From: Nemertoderma westbladi
Lineage: Eukaryota > Xenacoelomorpha > Nemertodermatida > Nemertodermatidae
DNA length: 64,000 bases
Reading direction: 5' to 3'
Assembly (NCBI GenBank): GCA_032718475.1
Contig: JAUCBJ010008380.1
Coordinates: 38,095-102,094, forward strand
The position numbers and the translations under genes are program-made. The notes under the pieces were generated by a model, which was not told the origin of the DNA, searched no databases, and saw only the letters and a program-made list of their open reading frames with translations. Each line of letters begins with the position of its first letter. The stretch's first letter is position 1. Shown here piece by piece: positions 1 to 12,936 of this stretch.

Positions 1-1503
1 ACCGCCCCAATGCAACCACATGTAGCGGAAATACCGCAACTTACAACCGAAACAAAATCACTGCAGCTGCAGCCCCCTGTAGGTACCAATGTACAGGTGG
101 CAACAAGTAAAAAAATATCTAAACCCGGTTCCAAAATAACTGATTCATTCACCCCAGTTGCCGCAGCCATAGGCCTTCCATCGAAACAAACAAACAATAA
201 CTACCTGATCTACCACCATCCCACCCCTATCCCCGCCCCCCGTCCACCACAAACAGCTAACAATAACATCTGCAACTCAGTATCATCTAATAGTAGTCCT
301 CGGAATCATATGCAGGTGCCCATGGCAACCACGATACTCCAGCCAACCAAGGCGCCGCCCAATAAACCCGAAACACCGAAGGCTAGTGGCGTAGACAAGC
401 AGAAAGATCCACTTAACATTTTGGACTTCCTAGACCAGACTGGAAGTCCTTTCGATAATCTCGAATTACAAACTCTTAATAATTTTCAAGAGTTGGGGAA
501 AATACTTTCTCCTCCTTTAGGACAGTTTAATATCGCAGATCAGGTTGATAACGCCGCACCGGTGCTACCAGACCCCAGACCACCGGTGCTACCGGACCCC
601 GGACGATCAGCTGCACCGGTGCTACCAGACCCCAGACTACCGGACCCCGGACAATCAGCTGCACCGGTTCTACCAGATCCCAGACGACCGAACAGCTCCC
701 CAATAACTAATTCCCACGACCTCCTAGAATACTTGCCGCAACATTCCCCCACCAGCCACGAAACCCTCCAACCCCGACTGAATCCACCTGTCTCCATGAC
801 AACTAGGCCGTCGCACGAATGGGACATCGGCGCGCGGACTTCTCGCACGGGACAACCCAGAGTGGGACGGATGAAATCCTCAAAGAGTTTCGGGGATGTA
901 TCGAGTATAGCGGACGAAGATTGGGAGAGCGAAACGATTCCGAGGCGGACAAACTCGAAGCCGCAACTCGGACGGAACCAAGTCTCCCCGCGGAACGCGG
1001 AACGGATATCCGTGGTCAACAACACGGAACGGCGGGCCAGCGTCACTGCCGCGAGCGGCTCAGGATTCCGCACCAAATACAATTCGGAATTCCCTAAACC
1101 CAATAAGATTATCCTCACCAATCCATACAGCAGTCTCTCAAACTCCCGTAAAAAGATTGTCTGTAAGTTGGTGAGTCAGACTGGGTTCCCGACTGGTCGC
1201 GTGGCTCGCGTGGTGCAGCGCCACGAACGAGGCTCGCCCCTCCAACGGATCCAGGACGAACTCTTCCTCGTTGACCATCTGGTGTCGGACGCCGGATACC
1301 CGGAGGACCTGGTGGAGGAGGCCCTACGGCACCAGGGCTCCTCGCCTGTCTGCGTCCGACGGTACATGGACCTGAGTCTGGAACTACTGAGGGACGGGTT
1401 TAAACGGGAACACATCCAGTCCTGCATACAGATCCACGGGTTGGATAGAGACAGGATTCTAGATTCCCTCTCCAATATGTCCCATATTAATATGTTTCGC
1501 TAA
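1..1503 (+). CDS. UBAP1: UBAP1-type ESCRT-I subunit, 3' coding part
   Basis: The frame is already open at base 1 and ends with TAA at 1501-1503, so this is the last coding exon, or the rest of one, of a gene that begins before the window. The last ~120 residues (about 1135-1500) read as three successive helical UBA-like units, with LVEEALRHQ followed by a helix ending in DGFKREHI and the tail DRDRILDSLSN. This is the layout of the SOUBA domain of UBAP1, which binds ubiquitin in the ESCRT-I complex on endosomes. Upstream is a low-complexity Pro/Asn/Ser linker with one conserved-looking patch (LNILDFLDQTGSPFDNLELQ). The N-terminal ESCRT-I-binding UMA region is not in the window. The first ATG at 10 is probably internal. 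UBAP1 or its UBAP1L paralogue fits best; the assignment rests on recalled family similarity. Confidence 0.75.
   Translation, partial: TAPMQPHVAEIPQLTTETKSLQLQPPVGTNVQVATSKKISKPGSKITDSFTPVAAAIGLPSKQTNNNYLIYHHPTPIPAPRPPQTANNNICNSVSSNSSPRNHMQVPMATTILQPTKAPPNKPETPKASGVDKQKDPLNILDFLDQTGSPFDNLELQTLNNFQELGKILSPPLGQFNIADQVDNAAPVLPDPRPPVLPDPGRSAAPVLPDPRLPDPGQSAAPVLPDPRRPNSSPITNSHDLLEYLPQHSPTSHETLQPRLNPPVSMTTRPSHEWDIGARTSRTGQPRVGRMKSSKSFGDVSSIADEDWESETIPRRTNSKPQLGRNQVSPRNAERISVVNNTERRASVTAASGSGFRTKYNSEFPKPNKIILTNPYSSLSNSRKKIVCKLVSQTGFPTGRVARVVQRHERGSPLQRIQDELFLVDHLVSDAGYPEDLVEEALRHQGSSPVCVRRYMDLSLELLRDGFKREHIQSCIQIHGLDRDRILDSLSNMSHINMFR
553..690 (+). repeat. Coding repeat, AAPVLPDP units in the UBAP1 linker
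   Basis: Four imperfect copies of a unit encoding APVLPDP or PPVLPDP, separated by GRS/GQS-type spacers, lie inside the disordered linker. The nucleotide core is CACCGGTGCTACCAGACCCC. It keeps the reading frame and looks like a small coding minisatellite. Confidence 0.7.
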
Positions 1504-2865
1504 TATTAAATCAATTACTAAATATAATATTGTTACTCATCATCGCTTGTGAATTACATTTGCAGTTTTTGAAACATTTACATTCGGAATTAATTTGTGA
1601 ATTATAAATATTTCAGTAACACAACATCCTTCACAACACTGCGGATGTTTCATAGCAACGGACTTTAACTTAACCCCAAATATAATAACTTTATTTTTTC
1701 GCAATACCCTTTTGTTTTACGATGTTTTACAGCTCTTGATAAATTAAGAATGTTGAAAAGGTGAAATGTTAATAATATATAAACAAAAGTTGTAAACGAT
1801 TGTATACAATGTGGCCAGTGTTCACGTCCTTTGCCCCTCAAACAGCAATGCGTTACACTGCGGAGATCGCACGTAAAAGTTCCCGCTGCAAGTAAAACTA
1901 TTTTCATTAATTATAACTTTCTAACAGCGCACGATATCTTCCGGGCGACGAATAATTGATATGGAATTCGGAGTTAATATGTTATAAACCCGTTGCTATG
2001 ACCCTCCATGCGTTGCTAAGGACGCGTCGCCACTTATTCAATCTCTTCCCGAAAAGATGTGATTTTTGCCATAAGGGGGCATAAAGTATGTCACGTAAGC
2101 TCGACACCCCCTCCCTAGTGCGTGAGATACTTTATGAACGCCCCCTTAACAAAAATCACCATCTTAATAAACCTGACGAGAAATAATAAATTATGCTAAT
2201 ATGTGGGTACTTTGTGGGTTTTGTGTGTAGTTATAATTAATTCACCGCTATTTATTTGAATTCCCTGTCGCCTCAACTAAACTTATTGAACTGGAAGCTT
2301 GGCGCAGCATAAATAATAATACGTAGTAGGGGCCAAACAATTTATAAAAACTAAAATACACAACTGTGATACAACTCTAAATTGCTTTCTACTTTTTTAC
2401 AAAATTTATATATACCGGGACTTTTTATCCATAACTTTTATTTTGAACTATTATATTCACTATATTAGTACCTATTCCATTCTCAATATCTTTTTAGTTA
2501 CAATAACTAAAAACTGTCCCACACATATACACATGTATCACACTTAGCAACATACATAATAAAACTGTAAACTCTGCTAATTTGTTACTCGAGATATATA
2601 ATATCATTTTAATCCGGAAAATTTACAAAATCCTGAAAAAATCTAAAATCCCCTGATTCGGGGACACACTGATGGTTTTATCTTCACTGCGGACACGACC
2701 TTTATGTAAGTACATACATATATGGATTCGCTAGTTGTACTCTACGTATATACACCCTAATTTATCGAGTTATGTCAAATATTTTTACATATTTATATAT
2801 TTATTCATTGCAACAATTATTCCAAGTCTGTGTTTCAGTATAAATTCATTTTGGTGCTGCAAATT
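1504..2865. other. UBAP1 3' UTR and AT-rich intergenic DNA
   Basis: There is no convincing coding region. Candidate polyadenylation hexamers are ATTAAA at 1505-1510, very close to the stop, and AATAAA at 2166-2171 and 2185-2190. Two GTTGCTA motifs (1992-1998 and 2012-2018) and a CATAGCAAC (1651-1659) resemble RFX half sites. The stretch 2200-2865 is AT-rich and I see nothing else in it. Confidence 0.5.
2054..2165. repeat. Imperfect hairpin, MITE-like
   Basis: The left arm (about 2054-2095) and right arm (about 2121-2165) are reverse complements with small indels. Both contain GTGATTTTTG, AAGGGGGC and ATAAAGTAT followed by TCACG. The loop is about 25 bp. The structure resembles a folded MITE or the stem of an inverted-repeat element. 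No target-site duplication was identified. Confidence 0.6.
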
Positions 2866-5800
2866 TATACAGTGCGACTGTATCTATTTATTTATACAGT
2901 GCGACTGTATATATTTATTTATACAGTGCGACTGTATATATTTATTTATACAGTGCGACTGTATATATTTATTTATACAGTGCGACTGTATATATTTATT
3001 GATACAGTGCGACTGTATATATTTATTTATACAGTGCGACTGTATATATTTATTGATACAGTGCAACTGTATATATTTATTTATACAGTGCGACTGTATA
3101 TATTTATTTATACAGTGCGACTGTATATATTTATTTATACAGTGCGACTGTATATATTTATTTATACAGTGCGACTGTATATATTTATTTATACAGTGCG
3201 ACTGTATATATTTATTTATACAGTGCGACTGTATATATTTATTTATACAGTGCGACTGTATATATTTATTTATACAGTGCGACTGTATATATTTATTGAT
3301 ACAGTGCGACTGTATATATTTATTTATACAGTGCGACTGTATATATTTATTTATACAGTGCGACTGTATATATTTATTTATACAGTGCGACTGTATATAT
3401 TTATTTATACAGTGCGACTGTATATATTTATTTATACAGTGCGACTGTATATATTTATTTATACAGTGCGACTGTATATATTTATTGATACAGTGCGACT
3501 GTATATATTTATTTATACAGTGCGACTGTATATATTTATTGATACAGTGCGACTGTATATATTTATTTATACAGTGCGACTGTATATATTTATTTATACA
3601 GTGCGACTGTATATATTTATTTATACAGTGCGACTGTATATATTTATTGATACAGTGCGACTGTATATATTTATTTATACAGTGCGACTGTATATATTTA
3701 TTGATACAGTGCGACTGTATATATTTATTTATACAGTGCGACTGTATATATTTATTTATACAGTGCGACTGTATATATTTATTTATACAGTGCGACTGTA
3801 TATATTTATTTATACAGTGCGACTGTATATATTTATTTATACAGTGCGACTGTATATATTTATTTATACAGTGCGACTGTATATATTTATTGATACAGTG
3901 CGACTGTATATATTTATTTATACAGTGCGACTGTATATATTTATTGATACAGTGCGACTGTATATATTTATTTATACAGTGCGACTGTATATATTTATTT
4001 ATACAGTGCGACTGTATATATTTATTTATACAGTGCGACTGTATATATTTATTTATACAGTGCGACTGTATATATTTATTTATACAGTGCGACTGTATAT
4101 ATTTATTTATACAGTGCGACTGTATATATTTATTTATACAGTGCGACTGTATATATTTATTTATACAGTGCGACTGTATATATTTATTTATACAGTGCGA
4201 CTGTATATATTTATTGATACAGTGCGACTGTATATATTTATTTATACAGTGCGACTGTATATATTTATTTATACAGTGCGACTGTATATATTTATTTATA
4301 CAGTGCGACTGTATATATTTATTTATACAGTGCAACTGTATATATTTATTTATACAGTGCGACTGTATATATTTATTTATACAGTGCGACTGTATATATT
4401 TATTTATACAGTGCGACTGTATATATTTATTTATACAGTGCGACTGTATATATTTATTTATACAGTGCAACTGTATATATTTATTTATACAGTGCGACTG
4501 TATATATTTATTTATACAGTGCGACTGTATATATTTATTTATACAGTGCGACTGTATATATTTATTTATACAGTGCGACTGTATATATTTATTTATACAG
4601 TGCGACTGTATATATTTATTTATACAGTGCGACTGTATATATTTATTGATACAGTGCGACTGTATATATTTATTTATACAGTGCGACTGTATATATTTAT
4701 TTATACAGTGCGACTGTATATATTTATTTATACAGTGCGACTGTATATATTTATTTATACAGTGCGACTGTATATATTTATTTATACAGTGCGACTGTAT
4801 ATATTTATTTATACAGTGCAACTGTATATATTTATTTATACAGTGCGACTGTATATATTTATTTATACAGTGCGACTGTATATATTTATTTATACAGTGC
4901 GACTGTATATATTTATTGATACAGTGCGACTGTATATATTTATTTATACAGTGCAACTGTATATATTTATTTATACAGTGCGACTGTATATATTTATTTA
5001 TACAGTGCGACTGTATATATTTATTTATACAGTGCGACTGTATATATTTATTTATACAGTGCAACTGTATATATTTATTTATACAGTGCGACTGTATATA
5101 TTTATTTATACAGTGCGACTGTATATATTTATTTATACAGTGCGACTGTATATATTTATTGATACAGTGCGACTGTATATATTTATTTATACAGTGCAAC
5201 TGTATATATTTATTTATACAGTGCGACTGTATATATTTATTTATACAGTGCGACTGTATATATTTATTTATACAGTGCGACTGTATATATTTATTTATAC
5301 AGTGCGACTGTATATATTTATTTATACAGTGCGACTGTATATATTTATTTATACAGTGCGACTGTATATATTTATTGATACAGTGCGACTGTATATATTT
5401 ATTTATACAGTGCGACTGTATATATTTATTTATACAGTGCGACTGTATATATTTATTTATACAGTGCGACTGTATATATTTATTTATACAGTGCGACTGT
5501 ATATATTTATTGATACAGTGCGACTGTATATATTTATTTATACAGTGCAACTGTATATATTTATTTATACAGTGCGACTGTATATATTTATTTATACAGT
5601 GCGACTGTATATATTTATTTATACAGTGCGACTGTATATATTTATTTATACAGTGCGACTGTATATATTTATTTATACAGTGCGACTGTATATATTTATT
5701 TATACAGTGCGACTGTATATATTTATTTATACAGTGCGACTGTATATATTTATTTATACAGTGCGACTGTATATATTTATTGATACAGTGCGACTGTATA

Positions 5801-8800
5801 TATTTATTTATACAGTGCGACTGTATATATTTATTTATACAGTGCGACTGTATATATTTATTTATACAGTGCGACTGTATATATTTATTTATACAGTGCG
5901 ACTGTATATATTTATTTATACAGTGCGACTGTATATATTTATTGATACAGTGCGACTGTATATATTTATTTATACAGTGCGACTGTATATATTTATTTAT
6001 ACAGTGCGACTGTATATATTTATTGATACAGTGCGACTGTATATATTTATTGATACAGTGCAACTGTATATATTTATTGATACAGTGCGACTGTATATAT
6101 TTATTGATACAGTGCGACTGTATATATTTATTGATACAGTGCAACTGTATATATTTATTGATACAGTGCGACTGTATATATTTATTGATACAGTGCGACT
6201 GTATATATTTATTGATACAGTGCAACTGTATATATTTATTGATACAGTGCGACTGTATATATTTATTGATACAGTGCGACTGTATATATTTATTGATACA
6301 GTGCAACTGTATATATTTATTGATACAGTGCGACTGTATATATTTATTGATACAGTGCGACTGTATATATTTATTGATACAGTGCGACTGTATATATTTA
6401 TTGATACAGTGCGACTGTATATATTTATTGATACAGTGCAACTGTATATATTTATTGATACAGTGCGACTGTATATATTTATTGATACAGTGCGACTGTA
6501 TATATTTATTGATACAGTGCAACTGTATATATTTATTGATACAGTGCAACTGTATATATTTATTGATACAGTGCGACTGTATATATTTATTGATACAGTG
6601 CGACTGTATATATTTATTGATACAGTGCGACTGTATATATTTATTGATACAGTGCAACTGTATATATTTATTGATACAGTGCGACTGTATATATTTATTG
6701 ATACAGTGCAACTGTATATATTTATTGATACAGTGCGACTGTATATATTTATTGATACAGTGCGACTGTATATATTTATTGATACAGTGCAACTGTATAT
6801 ATTTATTGATACAGTGCGACTGTATATATTTATTGATACAGTGCGACTGTATATATTTATTGATACAGTGCGACTGTATATATTTATTGATACAGTGCGA
6901 CTGTATATATTTATTGATACAGTGCAACTGTATATATTTATTGATACAGTGCAACTGTATATATTTATTGATACAGTGCGACTGTATATATTTATTGATA
7001 CAGTGCAACTGTATATATTTATTGATACAGTGCGACTGTATATATTTATTGATACAGTGCAACTGTATATATTTATTGATACAGTGCGACTGTATATATT
7101 TATTGATACAGTGCAACTGTATATATTTATTGATACAGTGCGACTGTATATATTTATTGATACAGTGCAACTGTATATATTTATTGATACAGTGCGACTG
7201 TATATATTTATTGATACAGTGCGACTGTATATATTTATTTATACAGTGCAACTGTATATATTTATTTATACAGTGCGACTGTATATATTTATTGATACAG
7301 TGCGACTGTATATATTTATTTATACAGTGCGACTGTATATATTTATTTATACAGTGCGACTGTATATATTTATTTATACAGTGCGACTGTATATATTTAT
7401 TTATACAGTGCGACTGTATATATTTATTTATACAGTGCGACTGTATATATTTATTTATACAGTGCGACTGTATATATTTATTTATACAGTGCGACTGTAT
7501 ATATTTATTTATACAGTGCGACTGTATATATTTATTTATACAGTGCGACTGTATATATTTATTGATACAGTGCGACTGTATATATTTATTTATACAGTGC
7601 GACTGTATATATTTATTTATACAGTGCGACTGTATATATTTATTTATACAGTGCGACTGTATATATTTATTTATACAGTGCGACTGTATATATTTATTGA
7701 TACAGTGCGACTGTATATATTTATTTATACAGTGCGACTGTATATATTTATTGATACAGTGCGACTGTATATATTTATTTATACAGTGCGACTGTATATA
7801 TTTATTTATACAGTGCGACTGTATATATTTATTTATACAGTGCGACTGTATATATTTATTTATACAGTGCGACTGTATATATTTATTGATACAGTGCGAC
7901 TGTATATATTTATTTATACAGTGCAACTGTATATATTTATTTATACAGTGCGACTGTATATATTTATTGATACAGTGCGACTGTATATATTTATTGATAC
8001 AGTGCAACTGTATATATTTATTGATACAGTGCGACTGTATATATTTATTTATACAGTGCAACTGTATATATTTATTGATACAGTGCGACTGTATATATTT
8101 ATTTATACAGTGCGACTGTATATATTTATTTATACAGTGCGACTGTATATATTTATTTATACAGTGCGACTGTATATATTTATTGATACAGTGCAACTGT
8201 ATATATTTATTTATACAGTGCGACTGTATATATTTATTTATACAGTGCGACTGTATATATTTATTTATACAGTGCGACTGTATATATTTATTGATACAGT
8301 GCGACTGTATATATTTATTTATACAGTGCAACTGTATATATTTATTTATACAGTGCCACTGTATATATTTATTTATACAGTGCAACTGTATATATTTATT
8401 GATACAGTGCAACTGTATATATTTATTTATACAGTGCGACTGTATATATTTATTTATACAGTGCGACTGTATATATTTATTTATACAGTGCGACTGTATA
8501 TATTTATTTATACAGTGCGACTGTATATATTTATTTATACAGTGCGACTGTATATATTTATTTATACAGTGCGACTGTATATATTTATTTATACAGTGCG
8601 ACTGTATATATTTATTTATACAGTGCGACTGTATATATTTATTGATACAGTGCGACTGTATATATTTATTTATACAGTGCAACTGTATATATTTATTTAT
8701 ACAGTGCGACTGTATATATTTATTTATACAGTGCGACTGTATATATTTATTTATACAGTGCGACTGTATATATTTATTGATACAGTGCGACTGTATATAT

Positions 8801-11656
8801 TTATTTATACAGTGCAACTGTATATATTTATTTATACAGTGCGACTGTATATATTTATTGATACAGTGCGACTGTATATATTTATTTATACAGTGCGACT
8901 GTATATATTTATTTATACAGTGCGACTGTATATATTTATTTATACAGTGCGACTGTATATATTTATTTATACAGTGCGACTGTATATATTTATTTATACA
9001 GTGCAACTGTATATATTTATTTATACAGTGCGACTGTATATATTTATTGATACAGTGCGACTGTATATATTTATTTATACAGTGCAACTGTATATATTTA
9101 TTTATACAGTGCGACTGTATATATTTATTTATACAGTGCGACTGTATATATTTATTTATACAGTGCGACTGTATATATTTATTGATACAGTGCGACTGTA
9201 TATATTTATTTATACAGTGCGACTGTATATATTTATTTATACAGTGCGACTGTATATATTTATTTATACAGTGCGACTGTATATATTTATTGATACAGTG
9301 CGACTGTATATATTTATTTATACAGTGCAACTGTATATATTTATTTATACAGTGCGACTGTATATATTTATTTATACAGTGCGACTGTATATATTTATTT
9401 ATACAGTGCGACTGTATATATTTATTGATACAGTGCAACTGTATATATTTATTGATACAGTGCGACTGTATATATTTATTTATACAGTGCGACTGTATAT
9501 ATTTATTGATACAGTGCGACTGTATATATTTATTTATACAGTGCGACTGTATATATTTATTTATACAGTGCGACTGTATATATTTATTTATACAGTGCGA
9601 CTGTATATATTTATTGATACAGTGCAACTGTATATATTTATTGATACAGTGCGACTGTATATATTTATTTATACAGTGCGACTGTATATATTTATTGATA
9701 CAGTGCAACTGTATATATTTATTTATACAGTGCGACTGTATATATTTATTTATACAGTGCGACTGTATATATTTATTTATACAGTGCGACTGTATATATT
9801 TATTGATACAGTGCGACTGTATATATTTATTGATACAGTGCGACTGTATATATTTATTTATACAGTGCAACTGTATATATTTATTTATACAGTGCGACTG
9901 TATATATTTATTTATACAGTGCGACTGTATATATTTATTTATACAGTGCGACTGTATATATTTATTGATACAGTGCAACTGTATATATTTATTGATACAG
10001 TGCGACTGTATATATTTATTTATACAGTGCGACTGTATATATTTATTGATACAGTGCAACTGTATATATTTATTGATACAGTGCGACTGTATATATTTAT
10101 TTATACAGTGCGACTGTATATATTTATTGATACAGTGCGACTGTATATATTTATTGATACAGTGCAACTGTATATATTTATTGATACAGTGCGACTGTAT
10201 ATATTTATTTATACAGTGCGACTGTATATATTTATTTATACAGTGCGACTGTATATATTTATTGATACAGTGCAACTGTATATATTTATTGATACAGTGC
10301 GACTGTATATATTTATTTATACAGTGCGACTGTATATATTTATTGATACAGTGCAACTGTATATATTTATTTATACAGTGCGACTGTATATATTTATTTA
10401 TACAGTGCGACTGTATATATTTATTTATACAGTGCGACTGTATATATTTATTGATACAGTGCAACTGTATATATTTATTGATACAGTGCGACTGTATATA
10501 TTTATTTATACAGTGCAACTGTATATATTTATTTATACAGTGCGACTGTATATATTTATTTATACAGTGCGACTGTATATATTTATTTATACAGTGCGAC
10601 TGTATATATTTATTTATACAGTGCGACTGTATATATTTATTTATACAGTGCGACTGTATATATTTATTGATACAGTGCAACTGTATATATTTATTTATAC
10701 AGTGCGACTGTATATATTTATTTATACAGTGCGACTGTATATATTTATTTATACAGTGCGACTGTATATATTTATTGATACAGTGCGACTGTATATATTT
10801 ATTGATACAGTGCGACTGTATATATTTATTTATACAGTGCAACTGTATATATTTATTTATACAGTGCGACTGTATATATTTATTTATACAGTGCGACTGT
10901 ATATATTTATTTATACAGTGCGACTGTATATATTTATTTATACAGTGCGACTGTATATATTTATTTATACAGTGCGACTGTATATATTTATTGATACAGT
11001 GCAACTGTATATATTTATTGATACAGTGCGACTGTATATATTTATTTATACAGTGCAACTGTATATATTTATTTATACAGTGCGACTGTATATATTTATT
11101 TATACAGTGCGACTGTATATATTTATTGATACAGTGCGACTGTATATATTTATTGATACAGTGCGACTGTATATATTTATTGATACAGTGCGACTGTATA
11201 TATTTATTTATACAGTGCGACTGTATATATTTATTTATACAGTGCGACTGTATATATTTATTGATACAGTGCAACTGTATATATTTATTGATACAGTGCG
11301 ACTGTATATATTTATTTATACAGTGCGACTGTATATATTTATTGATACAGTGCAACTGTATATATTTATTGATACAGTGCGACTGTATATATTTATTTAT
11401 ACAGTGCGACTGTATATATTTATTGATACAGTGCGACTGTATATATTTATTGATACAGTGCGACTGTATATATTTATTGATACAGTGCGACTGTATATAT
11501 TTATTTATACAGTGCGACTGTATATATTTATTGATACAGTGCGACTGTATATATTTATTGATACAGTGCGACTGTATATATTTATTGATACAGTGCAACT
11601 GTATATATTTATTGATACAGTGCGACTGTATATATTTATTGATACAGTGCAACTGT
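2866..11656. repeat. 27-bp satellite array, about 325 copies
   Basis: The unit is 27 bp and contains the near-palindrome TATACAGTGCGACTGTATA, an 8-bp stem with loop GCG. Two positions vary: a T/G choice in TTATTTATAC versus TTATTGATAC, and GCGAC versus GCAAC. One copy near 8352 has GCCAC. Because 27 is divisible by three and most frames lack stops, the array gives spurious open frames of almost 3000 codons on both strands. The same nine residues recur without end, so these are not genes. From about 6030 to 7225 every copy carries the G variant, which marks a block that was homogenised or amplified separately. The array ends at 11656 in unique sequence. Confidence 0.95.
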
Positions 11657-11949
11657 TTTTACATATGGTTGGATCTCCGATCCTATTAAGCCCTTCTTTT
11701 TAATTACATTTTTGGCAATTATTGTTGTTTTCCATAGAATTAATTGTTTTCCTTTCGATCTATTTAGTTTTTTTATATAAGTAATATTATATTGTAATAT
11801 TGTTTCTGATATTATATTTACTAAATATTACTCGTAATTTAATATTATTCTAATCTGTAAACTTGAACTTGTGCTTGAAATATTATTTATGGTGCATTCA
11901 ATATTCATGGTTTTTATATCCTTGGTTATATCGGTAAGTCATATTGGTT

Positions 11950-12290
11950 GTATATGCTCGGTGTTCATTATATCAAGTACAATGAACTGAAAACATCTTC
12001 AACCAGACACTAAGCATTATAGGTGATGGATTGGTTCCCCCAAGTTTGGCACTTAAACAGAGCCGCATCCGCTTCACAGGACATTGCTTTCCTTGTGAAG
12101 ACCATCGCAGGACAATCTTGTGCTTTGGGGGCCTCATGGAGAAAATAAGTGCGGTGGACAGCCCCTGACTTTTTTAAGAAACCTCTTAGAGAACTGTCTT
12201 TGAAATATATACTTTATCGATGAACCGTCATAGCATTCTTAATGCAAGCCCCAATGCAGATACCGATTATAGATAGCCTGCTGCGGCCTG
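11950..12290 (+). pseudogene. RTE-like LINE 3'-end fragment, sense piece
   Basis: Sequence from TCAAGTACAATG through CATTCTTAATGC parallels the 3' coding end of the LINE at 15669-17360 (the region after its LTAEDTKSLDG segment), with shared blocks such as TTGGTTCCCCCAAG and ACATTGCTTTC. It is diverged, frameshifted and not translatable throughout. It meets a second piece of the same family in opposite orientation at about 12290. Confidence 0.75.
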
Positions 12291-12900
12291 CTGTATTGTA
12301 GCTGCACATAAATATAGTGTCTGGTTGGAGATGTGTGCATTGAACTTGACACAGTGAACCCGGCGTAGCATTCTTGTGAATGTGCCATCCAGAGATTTGT
12401 GTTGCCCTCAGCAGTTAGAGCCCAGCATGGACTCCCATAGAGGAGTACTGGAACTACTGCTGCTCTAAATAATCGGTAGAACATAGTCAACAACAATTAT
12501 GAACGAACAAGAATGGTGCAAGTTTGTCTCATTGGAGGACACCCCATAACACTTCAAATGGTTCTGTGTCACCGTCAACAGTAGACACAAATGTTGTCAA
12601 ACCATCGTATACTGATCTGATTGCTGCAATAATTTCATCAGGAATCCCATATAATGAAAGTATGCTGAACATACGTGAGCGAGAGACTGAATCAAAGGCC
12701 TTGAAGAAGTCAACAAAGATAACAGCCAGATGCCTGTCTTTCTTTTTTGATAACTCTTCAATTATCCTTCTAAGTGCCAAAATGGGCTCCATGGTCCCAC
12801 GACCTTTACGGAACCCATTCTGATTTCCACGGAGCAGTCTCTCAATGGGATCCCTGATGCGATTTAATAGAATTCTATTGAGATTCCCCGAAAAGATAGT
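12290..12900 (-). pseudogene. RTE-like LINE, internally deleted antisense piece
   Basis: On the - strand, 12890 down to 12529 encodes a reverse transcriptase core from the segment LLNRIRDPIERLLRG through FVDFFKAFDSVSRSR to FEVLWGVLQ. It differs from the copy at 16080-16445 by about one residue. A short deletion removes the ISIAAKLY block near the start. After LWGVLQ the sequence jumps to LFRAAVVPVLLYGSPCW (about 12490), skipping the active-site block, so the copy cannot encode a working enzyme. The closeness to the intron-2 copy suggests recent activity of the family. The downstream join to a + strand 3' fragment is an inversion. Confidence 0.8.
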
Positions 12901-12936
12901 ACTGTCTAGGTATAGGGGTGTAAAAAAATCTGACAC

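Noticed and set aside
540-1121. - strand frame of 193 codons opposite UBAP1
   Set aside because: It is the shadow of the proline-rich coding repeat and has no recognisable domain.
2866-11656. CRISPR-like appearance of the regular hairpin repeats
   Set aside because: There are no unique spacers, since units follow head to tail, and the DNA is animal.
2735-11703. Open frames of 2900-3000 codons across the 27-bp array on both strands
   Set aside because: They repeat the same nine residues, exist in several frames at once because the unit length is divisible by three, and have no flanking coding sequence.
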